Part shown: one piece after another, positions 51,630-60,721 of the stretch
Position numbering within the stretch: the first letter of the stretch is position 1
Layout of the letters: each line of letters begins with the position of its first letter
Assembly: GCF_963675585.1 (NCBI RefSeq)
Contig: NZ_OY776414.1
Coordinates: forward strand, 4,133,001-4,197,000
Reading direction: 5' to 3'
Source of the DNA: an uncultured Draconibacterium sp.
GTDB taxonomy: Bacteria; Bacteroidota; Bacteroidia; Bacteroidales; Prolixibacteraceae
DNA length: 64,000 bases
Translations under genes and position numbers: made by a program
The notes under the pieces: model-generated
What the model was told of the DNA's origin: nothing
Database searches by the model: none
What the model saw: only the letters and a program-made list of their open reading frames with translations

Positions 51630-54008
51630 ATGGTTGAAAAGAAAATAAATTTCAGAAAATATATCATTTGGTTTTGGTCTATCGTGTTAGTTTCCATTGC
51701 ATCTGCTGTATTGTTCTTCGTTTTACTGGCACAGGGAAAACTTGGTTTTATGCCGAGTTTTGAGGAGCTCGAAAATCCTAAAAACATACTGGCGACAGAG
51801 ATCTTTTTTGAAGACGGCAAAGGCCTTGACAAATATTTTATTCGCGAAAACAGAACTTCTGTTGGCTATAATAATTTACCTCCGCATTTAGTTGATGCTT
51901 TAATTGCAACCGAAGATGTGCGTTTTTACGATCACTCTGGCATTGATTTACGTGGATTGTTTCGTGTGGTAAAAGGGTTGGCAACAGGCGATTCAAGTTC
52001 CGGGGGTGGAAGTACATTAAGCCAGCAGCTGGCCAAAATGCTTTTCCCGCGTGATGGTGTTTCAAGCCCGGTCGATCTTGTTCTTCGGAAATTTAAAGAA
52101 TGGGTTATTTCGGTAAAACTGGAACGTAGCTACACCAAAGAAGAAATTATTTTAATGTACCTAAACAAGTACGATTATTTAAACAATGCGGTAGGTATTA
52201 AATCGGCTGCGCTTGTTTATTTTAACATACCTCCCGACTCGCTACAGTTGCACCAGTCGGCCATGTTGGTTGGAATGGCAAAAAACTCTTCTCTGTACAA
52301 TCCTGTCCGACGTCCGGAACTTGTTCAACAACGTCGCAATGTGGTTTTAAAACAAATGGAGAAATATGGATACATTACAAAAGCGGTAAAAGATTCGGTT
52401 CAACAACTTCCTTTAGGACTGGAATACCGAAAGGTGGATTACAAGTTGGGACCGGCGCCTTATTTTCGCGAATACCTCCGTTTAACTTTATCGGCGAAAG
52501 AACCTGTGCGCGAAAACTATGCGTCGTGGCAAGGACAGAAATACATTGAAGATTTAGACGAATGGAAAAACAATCCGCTTTTTGGCTGGTGTAGTAAAAA
52601 CCAGAAACCCAATGGCGAAAACTACAACATTTATACCGACGGACTTAAAATTTATACCACACTCGACTCGCGTATGCAGCAGTATGCCGTTGAAGCGGTA
52701 CAACAGCATCTGGGAAACGATTTGCAGCCCTTGTTCGACGGCAGTTTGAAAGACCTCGACAATCCACCTTTTGCCAATAATATGGATGCCGAAGAAGTGG
52801 AGAGCCTCTTAAATCGTGAAATAAGAAAAAGCGAACGTTACCGGGTTTTAAATCTGGCAGGTAAAAATTTTAAGGAAATTAAGAAGGTATTCAATGAACC
52901 TGTTGAAATGACCATTTTTTCGTGGGCAGGCGAAGTCGACACTTTAATGGCACCCATTGATTCTATTAAATATTATCTACGCTATTTCCGTTCGTCGTTT
53001 ATGGCCATGGACACTGAAAGCGGGAAAGTAAAAGCGTATGTTGGCGGCCCCAACTACCAGTATTTTATGTACGACATGGTAAAAGACGGGAAACGCCAGG
53101 TGGGATCAACGGTTAAACCATTTTTATATACACTGGCCATGCAAAACGGCTTAACTCCATGTACCAAAGTTCCATATGTTAGTCAGCAATTTCAGCAGTG
53201 GGATGGCAGTATTTACGAACCCAAAGACTCGGATGTTGACGAAGAAATGGACGGCCAGATGGTTACCTTAAAATGGGGATTGGCCAACTCAAAAAACCGT
53301 ATTTCGGCCTGGGTATTAAAACAGTTTAATCCGCAAGCTGTGGTCGACGTAATGAAACGCCTGGGTATTTACAGTCCGATTGAACCTGTAAATTCAATGT
53401 TTTTAGGTGTTTCGGATGTAACCTTGTACGAAATGGTTGGCGCGTTTAATACTTTTGCAAACCTGGGTGTGTACACCAAACCCTATTTTGTTACCCGCAT
53501 AGAAGACCGCCATGGCAACGTAATTGCACGTTTTCAGCCGGAACGCCACGAAGCAATCGATGAACAAACATCGTACTTAATGCTGAATTTATTACAGGGT
53601 GTAATCGACGAAGGAACCGGAATTCGTTTGCGCGGCTCAAATTTATGGCGCGAAAGAGTTACGCAGGAATATGGAGAATTCACAATGCCAATTGCCGGAA
53701 AAACAGGTACCACCCAAAACCACTCGGATGGCTGGTTTATTGGAACTACTCCGAAATTAACCGCCGGGGTTTGGACCGGAGCCGATTTGCGAAGCATTCA
53801 TTTTAAAACCATTGGTTCGGGTCAGGGTGCGAATATGGCCTTACCTATTTGGGGCTATTTTTACAAAAAAGTTTTGGCAGACGAATCACTCGGAATCAAG
53901 GAAGAAGAAATGGAATTTAAAAAACCGTTGCACTTCGATATAAATCTTGATTGTGACGAGCTGGAACAGAAGAAGAATAAACCGGCCGAATTTGACGATT
54001 TCTTTTAA
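51630..54008 (+). CDS. Bifunctional penicillin-binding protein 1A
   Basis: Class A PBP that polymerises and cross-links peptidoglycan. One N-terminal membrane helix (about 11-34). GT51 domain with catalytic E95 in ATEDVRFYDHSG and GGSTLSQQLAK (127-137). Transpeptidase motifs S493-T-V-K496, S554-K-N and K691-T-G (AGKTGTTQNHSDGWFIG). 792 residues, ending in an acidic Asp/Glu-rich tail. It is monocistronic. Confidence 0.95.
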   Translation: MVEKKINFRKYIIWFWSIVLVSIASAVLFFVLLAQGKLGFMPSFEELENPKNILATEIFFEDGKGLDKYFIRENRTSVGYNNLPPHLVDALIATEDVRFYDHSGIDLRGLFRVVKGLATGDSSSGGGSTLSQQLAKMLFPRDGVSSPVDLVLRKFKEWVISVKLERSYTKEEIILMYLNKYDYLNNAVGIKSAALVYFNIPPDSLQLHQSAMLVGMAKNSSLYNPVRRPELVQQRRNVVLKQMEKYGYITKAVKDSVQQLPLGLEYRKVDYKLGPAPYFREYLRLTLSAKEPVRENYASWQGQKYIEDLDEWKNNPLFGWCSKNQKPNGENYNIYTDGLKIYTTLDSRMQQYAVEAVQQHLGNDLQPLFDGSLKDLDNPPFANNMDAEEVESLLNREIRKSERYRVLNLAGKNFKEIKKVFNEPVEMTIFSWAGEVDTLMAPIDSIKYYLRYFRSSFMAMDTESGKVKAYVGGPNYQYFMYDMVKDGKRQVGSTVKPFLYTLAMQNGLTPCTKVPYVSQQFQQWDGSIYEPKDSDVDEEMDGQMVTLKWGLANSKNRISAWVLKQFNPQAVVDVMKRLGIYSPIEPVNSMFLGVSDVTLYEMVGAFNTFANLGVYTKPYFVTRIEDRHGNVIARFQPERHEAIDEQTSYLMLNLLQGVIDEGTGIRLRGSNLWRERVTQEYGEFTMPIAGKTGTTQNHSDGWFIGTTPKLTAGVWTGADLRSIHFKTIGSGQGANMALPIWGYFYKKVLADESLGIKEEEMEFKKPLHFDINLDCDELEQKKNKPAEFDDFF

Positions 54009-54020
54009 AAATAATATCCG

Positions 54021-54051
54021 GTGATAGCCCCACTTTGAGTGAGGCTATCAC
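54021..54051. repeat. Covarying hairpin, member 2 of the three-copy family
   Basis: GTGATAGCCCCAC (54021-54033) pairs with GTGAGGCTATCAC (54039-54051) with one mismatch; loop TTTGA. It lies in the 50-base convergent gap between the PBP1A and nitroreductase genes and may also serve as their terminator. Confidence 0.8.
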
Positions 54052-54058
54052 TTATTTT

Positions 54059-54583
54059 CTAATTCTCAAATCCATTTATCCTGATCTTTTCAAACTGAAG
54101 CTCGTCAAACGATTTCCCTGATCTTTCGGTTTCGGCATAACCTATTGTTACAATACTCAACACCTTAAATTTTTCAGGAATATTCAATACATTCTGAATG
54201 TATTGTTCCGACGAAATTTCTTCAGAAAACATGCGCTTTCTTATTTGAATCCAGCAGCTTCCCAAACCAAGTGTTTGTGCTGTTAATTGCAATAATATCG
54301 AAGCAATGGAACAGTCTTCCACCCACACATCATTTTTGCATTCGTCGGCACAAATTACCACTGCCAAAGGCGCAGTTATTAAAGGCGTTACTCCATGCGG
54401 TTTACAACTTTTCAGCTTTTCAATTATCTCCTTCTCATCAACAAAAACAAACTCCCAGGGATTTATATTTTTCGACGACGGCGCTCTTAAAACGGCCTCT
54501 TTTAACAACTCAACTTTTTCTGACTCAACCCGTTTGTTGGTATATTTTCGAATACTTCTGCGCTTTCTTAAAATATCAATCAT
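54059..54583 (-). CDS. Nitroreductase-family FMN protein
   Basis: NAD(P)H-dependent flavin oxidoreductase. The start IDILRKRRSIRKYTNKRVESEKVELLKEAVLRAPSSKN is the classical family N-terminus, with FMN-binding RRSIRKY and APSSKN, followed by the late ALGLGSCWIQ segment. 174 residues is a short single-domain type. Its substrate is unknown. Confidence 0.88.
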   Translation of the reverse strand: MIDILRKRRSIRKYTNKRVESEKVELLKEAVLRAPSSKNINPWEFVFVDEKEIIEKLKSCKPHGVTPLITAPLAVVICADECKNDVWVEDCSIASILLQLTAQTLGLGSCWIQIRKRMFSEEISSEQYIQNVLNIPEKFKVLSIVTIGYAETERSGKSFDELQFEKIRINGFEN

Positions 54584-54710
54584 ATCAAATTATTTTCAAA
54601 AACATAAGTACATAAATTTTTCGTTTCAAAATGCCCGAAAAATCCGGTTTTTTATTCTCCCAAGTAACTAAAAAATATTTACCTTCAACTTCTCAACTTA
54701 ACCTTTTATC

Positions 54711-55772
54711 ATGAAAAAAAACAGGATTTTACTTTTGATAGTAAGCGCAATTGCCTTTTCGTGTGGCAACCATTATACAATGGAAGATTTTAAAACGGCT
54801 GAAAAAATTGATGCCCATTTTCATGTGTACACCAGCGAAAGTGCTGCCATGGAACAAGCCCAAAAAGATAATTTTAAACTGCTGGTGCTAAACACAAATT
54901 CAAAGAGCTGCGAGCATGTTGTGGAAACACAACAATGGCTGCAGAAATTAGACGAAACCTATACCAATAAGTTTGCATATTCTACCACCTTTTGTGATGA
55001 TGGTTGGGACGAACCCGCTTGGACTCAGAATACAATTGACTGGCTGGATCAGTGTTTAAACGATGGCGCGAATTCGGTAAAGGTATGGAAAAACATAGGG
55101 ATGAAATTGCGCAATAAAGACGGAAAACTGGTGATGATTGACGATCCTCAGTTTGATGTAGTTTTTGCTCATATAGCTGTAAAACAAATTCCGGTTGTAG
55201 CGCACATGGGAGAACCCAAAAACTGCTGGCTTCCCCTAAACGAGATGACAACCAAAAACGACAGCAGTTATTACGCCAGACAAGCGCAGTACCATATGTT
55301 TAAACACCCCGAAATGCCTTCTTACAACGAACAAATGAGTGCCCGCGACCGCATGCTCGATAAAAACCCGACGCTGGTATTTATAGGCTGCCACCTGGCC
55401 AGCCTCGAATGGAGTGTTGACACGCTTTCGGAGTGGCTCGACAAATACCCCAATGCCGCTGTCGACCTGTCGGGACGAATGGGACAACTGTTTTATCAAA
55501 CCTGCGAAAACAGGGAAAAAGTTCGTACTTTTTTTATCAATTACCAGGACCGGATTTTGTATGGAACAGATATTATTGATGGCGGAAAAAACAATGAAAA
55601 GCTTTTCAGCCAAATGCACGAAACCTGGTTGCGCGACTGGGAATATTTTTGTACAAAAAATAAAATGACCAGTGACCTGATCGTTGGAGAATTCCGCGGA
55701 CTTCAACTGCCAAAAGATGTGGTTGACAAGGTTTTTTCTAAAAACGCTCGAATGTGGTACGGAAGTTTTTAA
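54711..55772 (+). CDS. Amidohydrolase-family lipoprotein
   Basis: Exported metal-dependent hydrolase with an amidohydrolase-2-like TIM barrel. Lipobox FSC gives Cys18. Metal residues are H36-F-H38 (IDAHFHVY), AHMGEPKNCW and GTDIIDG. 353 residues. Homologues are annotated as amidohydrolases in Bacteroidota; the substrate is unknown. Ends before a hairpin terminator and a member of the covarying hairpin family. Confidence 0.82.
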   Translation: MKKNRILLLIVSAIAFSCGNHYTMEDFKTAEKIDAHFHVYTSESAAMEQAQKDNFKLLVLNTNSKSCEHVVETQQWLQKLDETYTNKFAYSTTFCDDGWDEPAWTQNTIDWLDQCLNDGANSVKVWKNIGMKLRNKDGKLVMIDDPQFDVVFAHIAVKQIPVVAHMGEPKNCWLPLNEMTTKNDSSYYARQAQYHMFKHPEMPSYNEQMSARDRMLDKNPTLVFIGCHLASLEWSVDTLSEWLDKYPNAAVDLSGRMGQLFYQTCENREKVRTFFINYQDRILYGTDIIDGGKNNEKLFSQMHETWLRDWEYFCTKNKMTSDLIVGEFRGLQLPKDVVDKVFSKNARMWYGSF

Positions 55773-55777
55773 AAACA

Positions 55778-55808
55778 AAAGGAACCGCTAAAAGCGATTC
55801 CTTTGTAT
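55778..55808 (+). terminator. Terminator after the amidohydrolase gene
   Basis: AAAGGAACCGC (55778-55788) pairs with GCGATTCCTTT (55794-55804), one mismatch, followed by T-rich sequence. Confidence 0.7.
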
Positions 55809-55813
55809 ATTTT

Positions 55814-55848
55814 TAGTGATACTCTCACTCTAAGTGAGAGTATCACTA
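55814..55848. repeat. Long perfect hairpin, member 3 of the covarying family
   Basis: TAGTGATACTCTCAC (55814-55828) and GTGAGAGTATCACTA (55834-55848) are perfectly complementary over 15 bp, with loop TCTAA. A normal terminator lies just upstream, as with member 1. Convergent intergenic region between the amidohydrolase and M3 peptidase genes. Confidence 0.85.
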
Positions 55849-55862
55849 TATTCACTAGCTAA

Positions 55863-57917
55863 TTAATTCAAACCACTTCTTTCTAAAAGGGCGTCAACCG
55901 TTGGTTCTTGTCCGCGGAAACGTTTGTATAAAACCATCGGGTGTTCGGTACCACCTTTTTCCAGAATATTTTCGCGGAAAGCAGCTGCCACTTCTTTGCT
56001 AAATAAGCCTTTTTCTTTGAACAAGCTAAAAGCGTCGGCATCTAACACTTCGGCCCACTTGTATCCGTAATAACCTGCAGCATAACCTCCGGCAAACAAA
56101 TGCCCGAATTGCGTGCTCATGCAGCTCTCATCGATTACCGGAAAGATTTGCACTTTCTTCCACGCCTGCTCTTCAAAGTCTTTTACGCTGCCTGTAAATG
56201 GCTGCTCAAGCGTGTGCCATGCCATATCCAAATAGCCAAAACTCAACTGACGAACAGATAAATATCCTGCCAGGTAATTTTGCGATGCTACAATTTTTTG
56301 AACCAACTCGGCCGGAATAGTTTCGCCGGTTTTATAATGTTTTGCAAAACGATCAAGAAAATCTTTTTCCACTGCCCAGTTTTCCATAATTTGCGAAGGC
56401 AGCTCTACAAAGTCGCGGTAAACGCTGGTTCCCGAAAGACTTGAATAAGTTGAGTTGGCCAACATTCCGTGCAATGCATGTCCAAATTCGTGTAGGAAAG
56501 TTTCTACCTCATCGAAAGTTAACAGCGCAGGTTTACTTTCTGTCGGGCGTGTAAAATTCATTACAATGGTTACATGCGGACGCGAATCAACGCCATTCTC
56601 TTTCCACTGGCCTTTAAAATCGTTCATCCATGCACCACCTTGTTTTCCTTTTCTCGGATGAAAATCGGTATAAAACACTGAAAGGAATGAACCATCAGCG
56701 TCGAAAACCTCGTAAGCAGTTACTTCTTCGTTATAAACCGGAATGTCTTTATTTTCTTTAAAAGTAATGCCATACAACTCGGTAGCTAAACCAAAGACTC
56801 CATCCACAACATTACTTAATTCGAAGTAAGGTTTAAGCATTTCATCGTTCAGATCAAATTTTTCAACCTTAAGTTTTTCGCTGTAATAACTCCAGTCCCA
56901 AGGCATAATTTCGCCATCGAATCCGCTCTTTTCGGCGTATTTCTGAATTTCAGCTTTTTCTTCCAAAGCCACTTTATACGATGCTTCATACAAATCGTTT
57001 AACAAACCGTAAACACCATCAGGATTCATTGCCATTCTGCGTTCCAAAACATAATCGGCATAATTGCTGTATCCCAACAATTTGGCAATTTCCAAACGCA
57101 ATTCAGCAATTCGTTTTACATTGTTTTGGTTGTCTAACTCATCGCCTTTAAACGATTTCGAACCGTAGGCCAAATATAACTCTTTACGTAAATCGCGGTT
57201 GTCGATGTATTTCATAAACGGAATGTAACTTGGCATCGAAATGTCAAACAACCAACCTTCCTTGTCTTTCGCTTTTGCTCTTCCGGCAGCGGCTTCAAGT
57301 GCTCCTTCGGGTAAACCTGCCAGTTTCGATCTATCGGTAATCAGCAACTCGTAGTTGTTCGTTTCTTTTAGTACATTTTCGCCAAAAGTTAAACTCAGTT
57401 TCGAAAGCTCAGTGCTTATTTCGCGGAATTTGTCTTTGTCGGCTTCCGATAAATTAGCTCCCTGCCGCACAAAACCTACATAACTGTTTTCCAACAATGT
57501 ATTTTGCTCAACGCTTAAATCCAGCTGATCCTTTGCTGCATAAACCGCTTTAATACGCTCAAAAAGAACCGGATCTAAGGAAATATCGTTCTGGTACTTT
57601 GTAAGAATCGGAGATACTTCCTGGGCAATGTTTTGCAATTCTTCATCGGTCTCCGAACTCAACAAGTTAAAAAATATACCTGCTGTTCTTCCCAGCAAAC
57701 GACCCGCCACGTCCAAGGCAACCACTGTATTTTCGAATGTTGGTGTTGCCGTATTGTTTTTTATGGCTTCCACTTCGGCCTCTCCTTGTTTTATGGCTTC
57801 TTTAAAGGCCGGCAAAAAATGTGCGTTTTCAATTTTATCAAACGGTGCCGCTTCATGTGGGGTACCAAACTCGCCCAAAAGCGGATTATCTTGTGCTTTT
57901 ACCATTCCTAAACTCAT
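55863..57917 (-). CDS. M3-family metallopeptidase (Dcp/oligopeptidase-like), probable signal peptide frame break
   Basis: Zinc endopeptidase or dipeptidyl carboxypeptidase. The zinc motif HEFGHALHG (about residues 470-480) and the family C-terminus GTEHPMVLYKRFRGQEPTVDALLERSG are clear; 684 residues from ATG 57917. That start gives MSLGMVKAQDNPLLGEF, which is the end of a signal peptide (…KAQ, then D) without its beginning. A start MKSINVF lies 35 bases upstream in another frame (57952), and one extra base would join them into a full signal peptide. So the 5' end is probably frameshifted, by mutation or sequencing error. Confidence 0.88.
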   Translation of the reverse strand: MSLGMVKAQDNPLLGEFGTPHEAAPFDKIENAHFLPAFKEAIKQGEAEVEAIKNNTATPTFENTVVALDVAGRLLGRTAGIFFNLLSSETDEELQNIAQEVSPILTKYQNDISLDPVLFERIKAVYAAKDQLDLSVEQNTLLENSYVGFVRQGANLSEADKDKFREISTELSKLSLTFGENVLKETNNYELLITDRSKLAGLPEGALEAAAGRAKAKDKEGWLFDISMPSYIPFMKYIDNRDLRKELYLAYGSKSFKGDELDNQNNVKRIAELRLEIAKLLGYSNYADYVLERRMAMNPDGVYGLLNDLYEASYKVALEEKAEIQKYAEKSGFDGEIMPWDWSYYSEKLKVEKFDLNDEMLKPYFELSNVVDGVFGLATELYGITFKENKDIPVYNEEVTAYEVFDADGSFLSVFYTDFHPRKGKQGGAWMNDFKGQWKENGVDSRPHVTIVMNFTRPTESKPALLTFDEVETFLHEFGHALHGMLANSTYSSLSGTSVYRDFVELPSQIMENWAVEKDFLDRFAKHYKTGETIPAELVQKIVASQNYLAGYLSVRQLSFGYLDMAWHTLEQPFTGSVKDFEEQAWKKVQIFPVIDESCMSTQFGHLFAGGYAAGYYGYKWAEVLDADAFSLFKEKGLFSKEVAAAFRENILEKGGTEHPMVLYKRFRGQEPTVDALLERSGLN

Positions 57918-57952
57918 TAAAAATATTACACAAATACATTAATACTCTTCAT
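57918..57952 (-). pseudogene. Out-of-frame start of the M3 peptidase signal peptide
   Basis: On the minus strand ATG 57952 opens MKSINVFV then a stop. Adding one base in the T3 run (plus-strand A3 at 57932-57934) gives MKSINVFCVIFLMSLGMVKAQ, a textbook signal peptide continuous with the downstream gene. The region is 35 bases long, one short of a multiple of three. Confidence 0.7.
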
Positions 57953-58038
57953 TTTATAACAATTATAGATTTACCTGAAAGTAGTCTGCTTTCAGTCTCA
58001 ATAATTACAAATTCCGATTTGCTTTGTTCAAAAAGAGA

Positions 58039-58611
58039 CTATTTTTTCTTTTTCTTTTCAACCGACCAGCCAAACTTGCCGATTTTATCGCCCATTCCGA
58101 AATAATGGCCATGACTATACACCAGGGGATTTGCTTTTGAGAAACTAAAGGCTTCGTTTTCATTCAGATATTTATCGTCAACAGAAACGCCAACTACCTC
58201 TGAAATAAACATGTGATGTGAGCCCAGTTCTACGATCTCTTTTACCCGGCATTCGATATTTACCGGCGATTCCTGAATAATTGGAGCTTTTACAAATTTG
58301 GCCGGAGCCGGTGTCAGGTTCATCTCCTTCCATTTGTTGTATTTCCTTCCCGAACGGCATCCACACCAATCAGTAGCTTTTGCCAGTTTTTCGGTGGTCA
58401 AATTAATTACATATTCGCCGGTACGTTTAATAATATCGTACGAATGGCGCCCCGGACGCACGGAGATATAACACATGGGAGGATCGCTGTTGATGGTCCC
58501 AGTCCAGGCAATTGTTATGATATTATATTCTTCGGGATTTTCGCCACAGCTAACCATTACTGCCGGCAACGGATAAATTATTGTTCCGGGTTTCCAATAT
58601 GTTCTTGCCAT
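58039..58611 (-). CDS. Flavin reductase-family FMN-binding protein
   Basis: Single-domain protein of the DIM6/NTAB-like flavin reductase group. N-terminal YPLPAVMVSCG...NIITIAWTGTINSDPPMCYISVRPGRHSYDII is the FMN-binding core; TGEYVINLTTEKLAKATDWCG follows. 190 residues, ending in a very basic lysine tail (EKKKKK). Function in the cell unknown; a general flavin or diflavin reductase is likely. Confidence 0.88.
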   Translation of the reverse strand: MARTYWKPGTIIYPLPAVMVSCGENPEEYNIITIAWTGTINSDPPMCYISVRPGRHSYDIIKRTGEYVINLTTEKLAKATDWCGCRSGRKYNKWKEMNLTPAPAKFVKAPIIQESPVNIECRVKEIVELGSHHMFISEVVGVSVDDKYLNENEAFSFSKANPLVYSHGHYFGMGDKIGKFGWSVEKKKKK

Positions 58612-58770
58612 TGTTTCTATTTTTTTGATTTTACTTTTCCTGGGTCAAAGATAAAAAATGCCAGAGAGTAAAACGATTTAAGCCATATCAAAACAAGCTT
58701 ACACAAGCTGTAAAATAAGGGAATTTATAAGAAACAGGGAGAGCAGTCTACTTCATCCCGAAACAAAAAG

Positions 58771-60630
58771 TTAATCAGAAGGATCTTTCCAGTCGCCATT
58801 CTCGCGAATAAGCTGCTCCAGTTCTTCCACGGCATTTTCGTAATTGATGTGACGTTTCACCGGTTTCAATCCTTTGTACAGATTTACCTTTCCGTTTCCG
58901 GCGCCCACAAAACCATAATCAACGTCCCCCATTTCACCGGGTCCGTTTACCACACATCCCATAATACCAATTTTCAAATGATCGAGATGTTTAAAGTGTT
59001 CCTTTATGTTTTTAGTGGTTTCGTGCAAATCGAATAAGGTTCTTCCACAACCCGGGCACGAAATAAATTCGGTTTTCGAAACCCGCATCCGGCTTGCCTG
59101 AAGTATACCAAAACTCAGATCTTTTAATTCGGTAAAAGTGATATTTTCGCTGTCGTTGGCCAGGCAAATTCCATCGCCATAACCGTCAATCAGTATACTA
59201 CCTAAATCGGCCGATGCTTTAATGTGCATGTCGCCCAAATTATCATCATCGTACTTACGGTAAAGAATTACAGGCACTTTCCAAATGTGTGTATCCAGAG
59301 CCATGAAGAAAGCACGCAATTCAGCCATTGGATTTGCATTGAAACTTTCAAGAATAAGAACCGTTTTACGGGTTTGCTTCAGTTTCATTATAATTTCGGG
59401 GTGCATGTCCATAAAACGATCGAAATCGGCTTTACTTGTACGAATAAATTTCATTCTTCCCCAACGTGTACTTTCAAATAAATACTCTTCCAAAGTAATT
59501 ACCGGGTACTCTTCGCCGGTAATATCGAGTACTTTATTCCCCGACAGGAAATAATCGGGAATGAGTTTCCCGCGAATTGGAATCATTTCGCGCAAACTAC
59601 GATCGCCTAAATCAGCAACAACCACCGGCAATTCTTGACCACCCATGTTTAAAACAGGTCTTGTATCGCGGCGTTCGTACTCAAACGGATTGGTTTGAGC
59701 AATCATTGGTGCTGTTATTGGCTCGTGGTTTTGGTATCCTTTAAAATGATTTACCAGTTTTAAAGCCACCGGAATTTCGTTGATCGGTTTTTCGGTTAAC
59801 GAAACACGCACCGTGTCGCCAATTCCATCCGAAAGTAAAGCTCCAATTCCAACAGCCGATTTAATACGTCCGTCTTCTCCTTCACCTGCTTCGGTTACAC
59901 CCAAATGAATCGGGAAAGGCATTTCTTCCAGTCGCATTTTAAAATTAAGCAAACGAACTGTGTAAACCATTACACGCGTATTGCTCGATTTTATTGAAAC
60001 AACAACATTCTCAAACTTTTCCTTTTTACAAATTCGAAGAAATTCAAGAACCGACTCGGCAATTCCGGCCGGAGTATCGCCAAAACGACTCATTACCCGA
60101 TCCGAAAGCGAACCGTGATTGGCTCCAATCCGAAGTGCGGTATTGGTGTCTTTCAATAACTTCAAAAACGGAATAAATTGCTGTTCAATCTTTTCCAGTT
60201 CTGTTTTATATTCCTCGTCGGTGTATATTTTATTCTGAAACTGTGCCCGCTTATCGTAAAAATTACCCGGATTAATTCTGACTTTGGAAACATATTTTGC
60301 CGCCACCTCAGCCAGTTTCGGATTAAAGTGAATATCAGCAATTAACGGAGTATTGTAACCTCGTGCAACTAGTTCTTTTTTGATAACTTTTAAGTTCTCG
60401 GCATCGCCCATTCCTTTTACAGTTACCCGTACATAGTCGGCTCCCGCCTTTACCACCCGAATTACCTGTTCAACGATAGCTTCAGTATTTTGCGTGTCGG
60501 TGTCGGTCATGGTCTGAATCCGGATCGGATTATTACCACCAACCGGAACACTCCCAATCATTACTTCAGTTGTCTCTTGTCTTTGGTACTTGGTTAAATC
60601 TTTGATATAATTGAAATGCTGATCTTTCAT
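58771..60630 (-). CDS. ispG: 4-hydroxy-3-methylbut-2-enyl-diphosphate synthase (IspG), large type
   Basis: [4Fe-4S] enzyme of the MEP pathway that forms HMBPP. The N-terminal TIM barrel begins RQETTEVMIGSVPVGGNNPIRIQTMTDTDT; the C-terminal iron-sulfur domain has ISCPGCGRTLFDL and GIMGCVVNGPGEMGDVDYGFVGAG. At 619 residues it is the plant/Bacteroidota three-domain type with a central insert (about residues 260-480), much longer than the 370-residue E. coli enzyme. IspD of the same pathway is at the other end of the window. Confidence 0.95.
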   Translation of the reverse strand: MKDQHFNYIKDLTKYQRQETTEVMIGSVPVGGNNPIRIQTMTDTDTQNTEAIVEQVIRVVKAGADYVRVTVKGMGDAENLKVIKKELVARGYNTPLIADIHFNPKLAEVAAKYVSKVRINPGNFYDKRAQFQNKIYTDEEYKTELEKIEQQFIPFLKLLKDTNTALRIGANHGSLSDRVMSRFGDTPAGIAESVLEFLRICKKEKFENVVVSIKSSNTRVMVYTVRLLNFKMRLEEMPFPIHLGVTEAGEGEDGRIKSAVGIGALLSDGIGDTVRVSLTEKPINEIPVALKLVNHFKGYQNHEPITAPMIAQTNPFEYERRDTRPVLNMGGQELPVVVADLGDRSLREMIPIRGKLIPDYFLSGNKVLDITGEEYPVITLEEYLFESTRWGRMKFIRTSKADFDRFMDMHPEIIMKLKQTRKTVLILESFNANPMAELRAFFMALDTHIWKVPVILYRKYDDDNLGDMHIKASADLGSILIDGYGDGICLANDSENITFTELKDLSFGILQASRMRVSKTEFISCPGCGRTLFDLHETTKNIKEHFKHLDHLKIGIMGCVVNGPGEMGDVDYGFVGAGNGKVNLYKGLKPVKRHINYENAVEELEQLIRENGDWKDPSD

Positions 60631-60655
60631 GAACTGAATCTGTTAAGCTGAGGTG

Positions 60656-60663
60656 CAAATTTA
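60656..60663 (-). promoter_or_regulatory. -7 element for ispG
   Basis: Reads TAAATTTG on the minus strand, an exact TAnnTTTG match, 26 bases before the ispG start. Confidence 0.45.
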
Positions 60664-60694
60664 AGCTAATGCTTCAAAAATAAAAAGAATCGGC

Positions 60695-60702
60695 TATTTT
60701 TG
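60695..60702 (+). promoter_or_regulatory. -7 element for gldA
   Basis: TATTTTTG, exact TAnnTTTG match, 20 bases before the preferred gldA ATG at 60722; it also excludes the upstream ATG at 60704 as a likely start. Confidence 0.5.
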
Positions 60703-60721
60703 TTTGCATTATTCAGCGCGT

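Noticed and set aside
51506-51832. A 108-codon minus-strand frame across the PBP1A promoter
   Set aside because: It overlaps the start of the PBP1A gene and its near-consensus promoter and has no recognisable domain.
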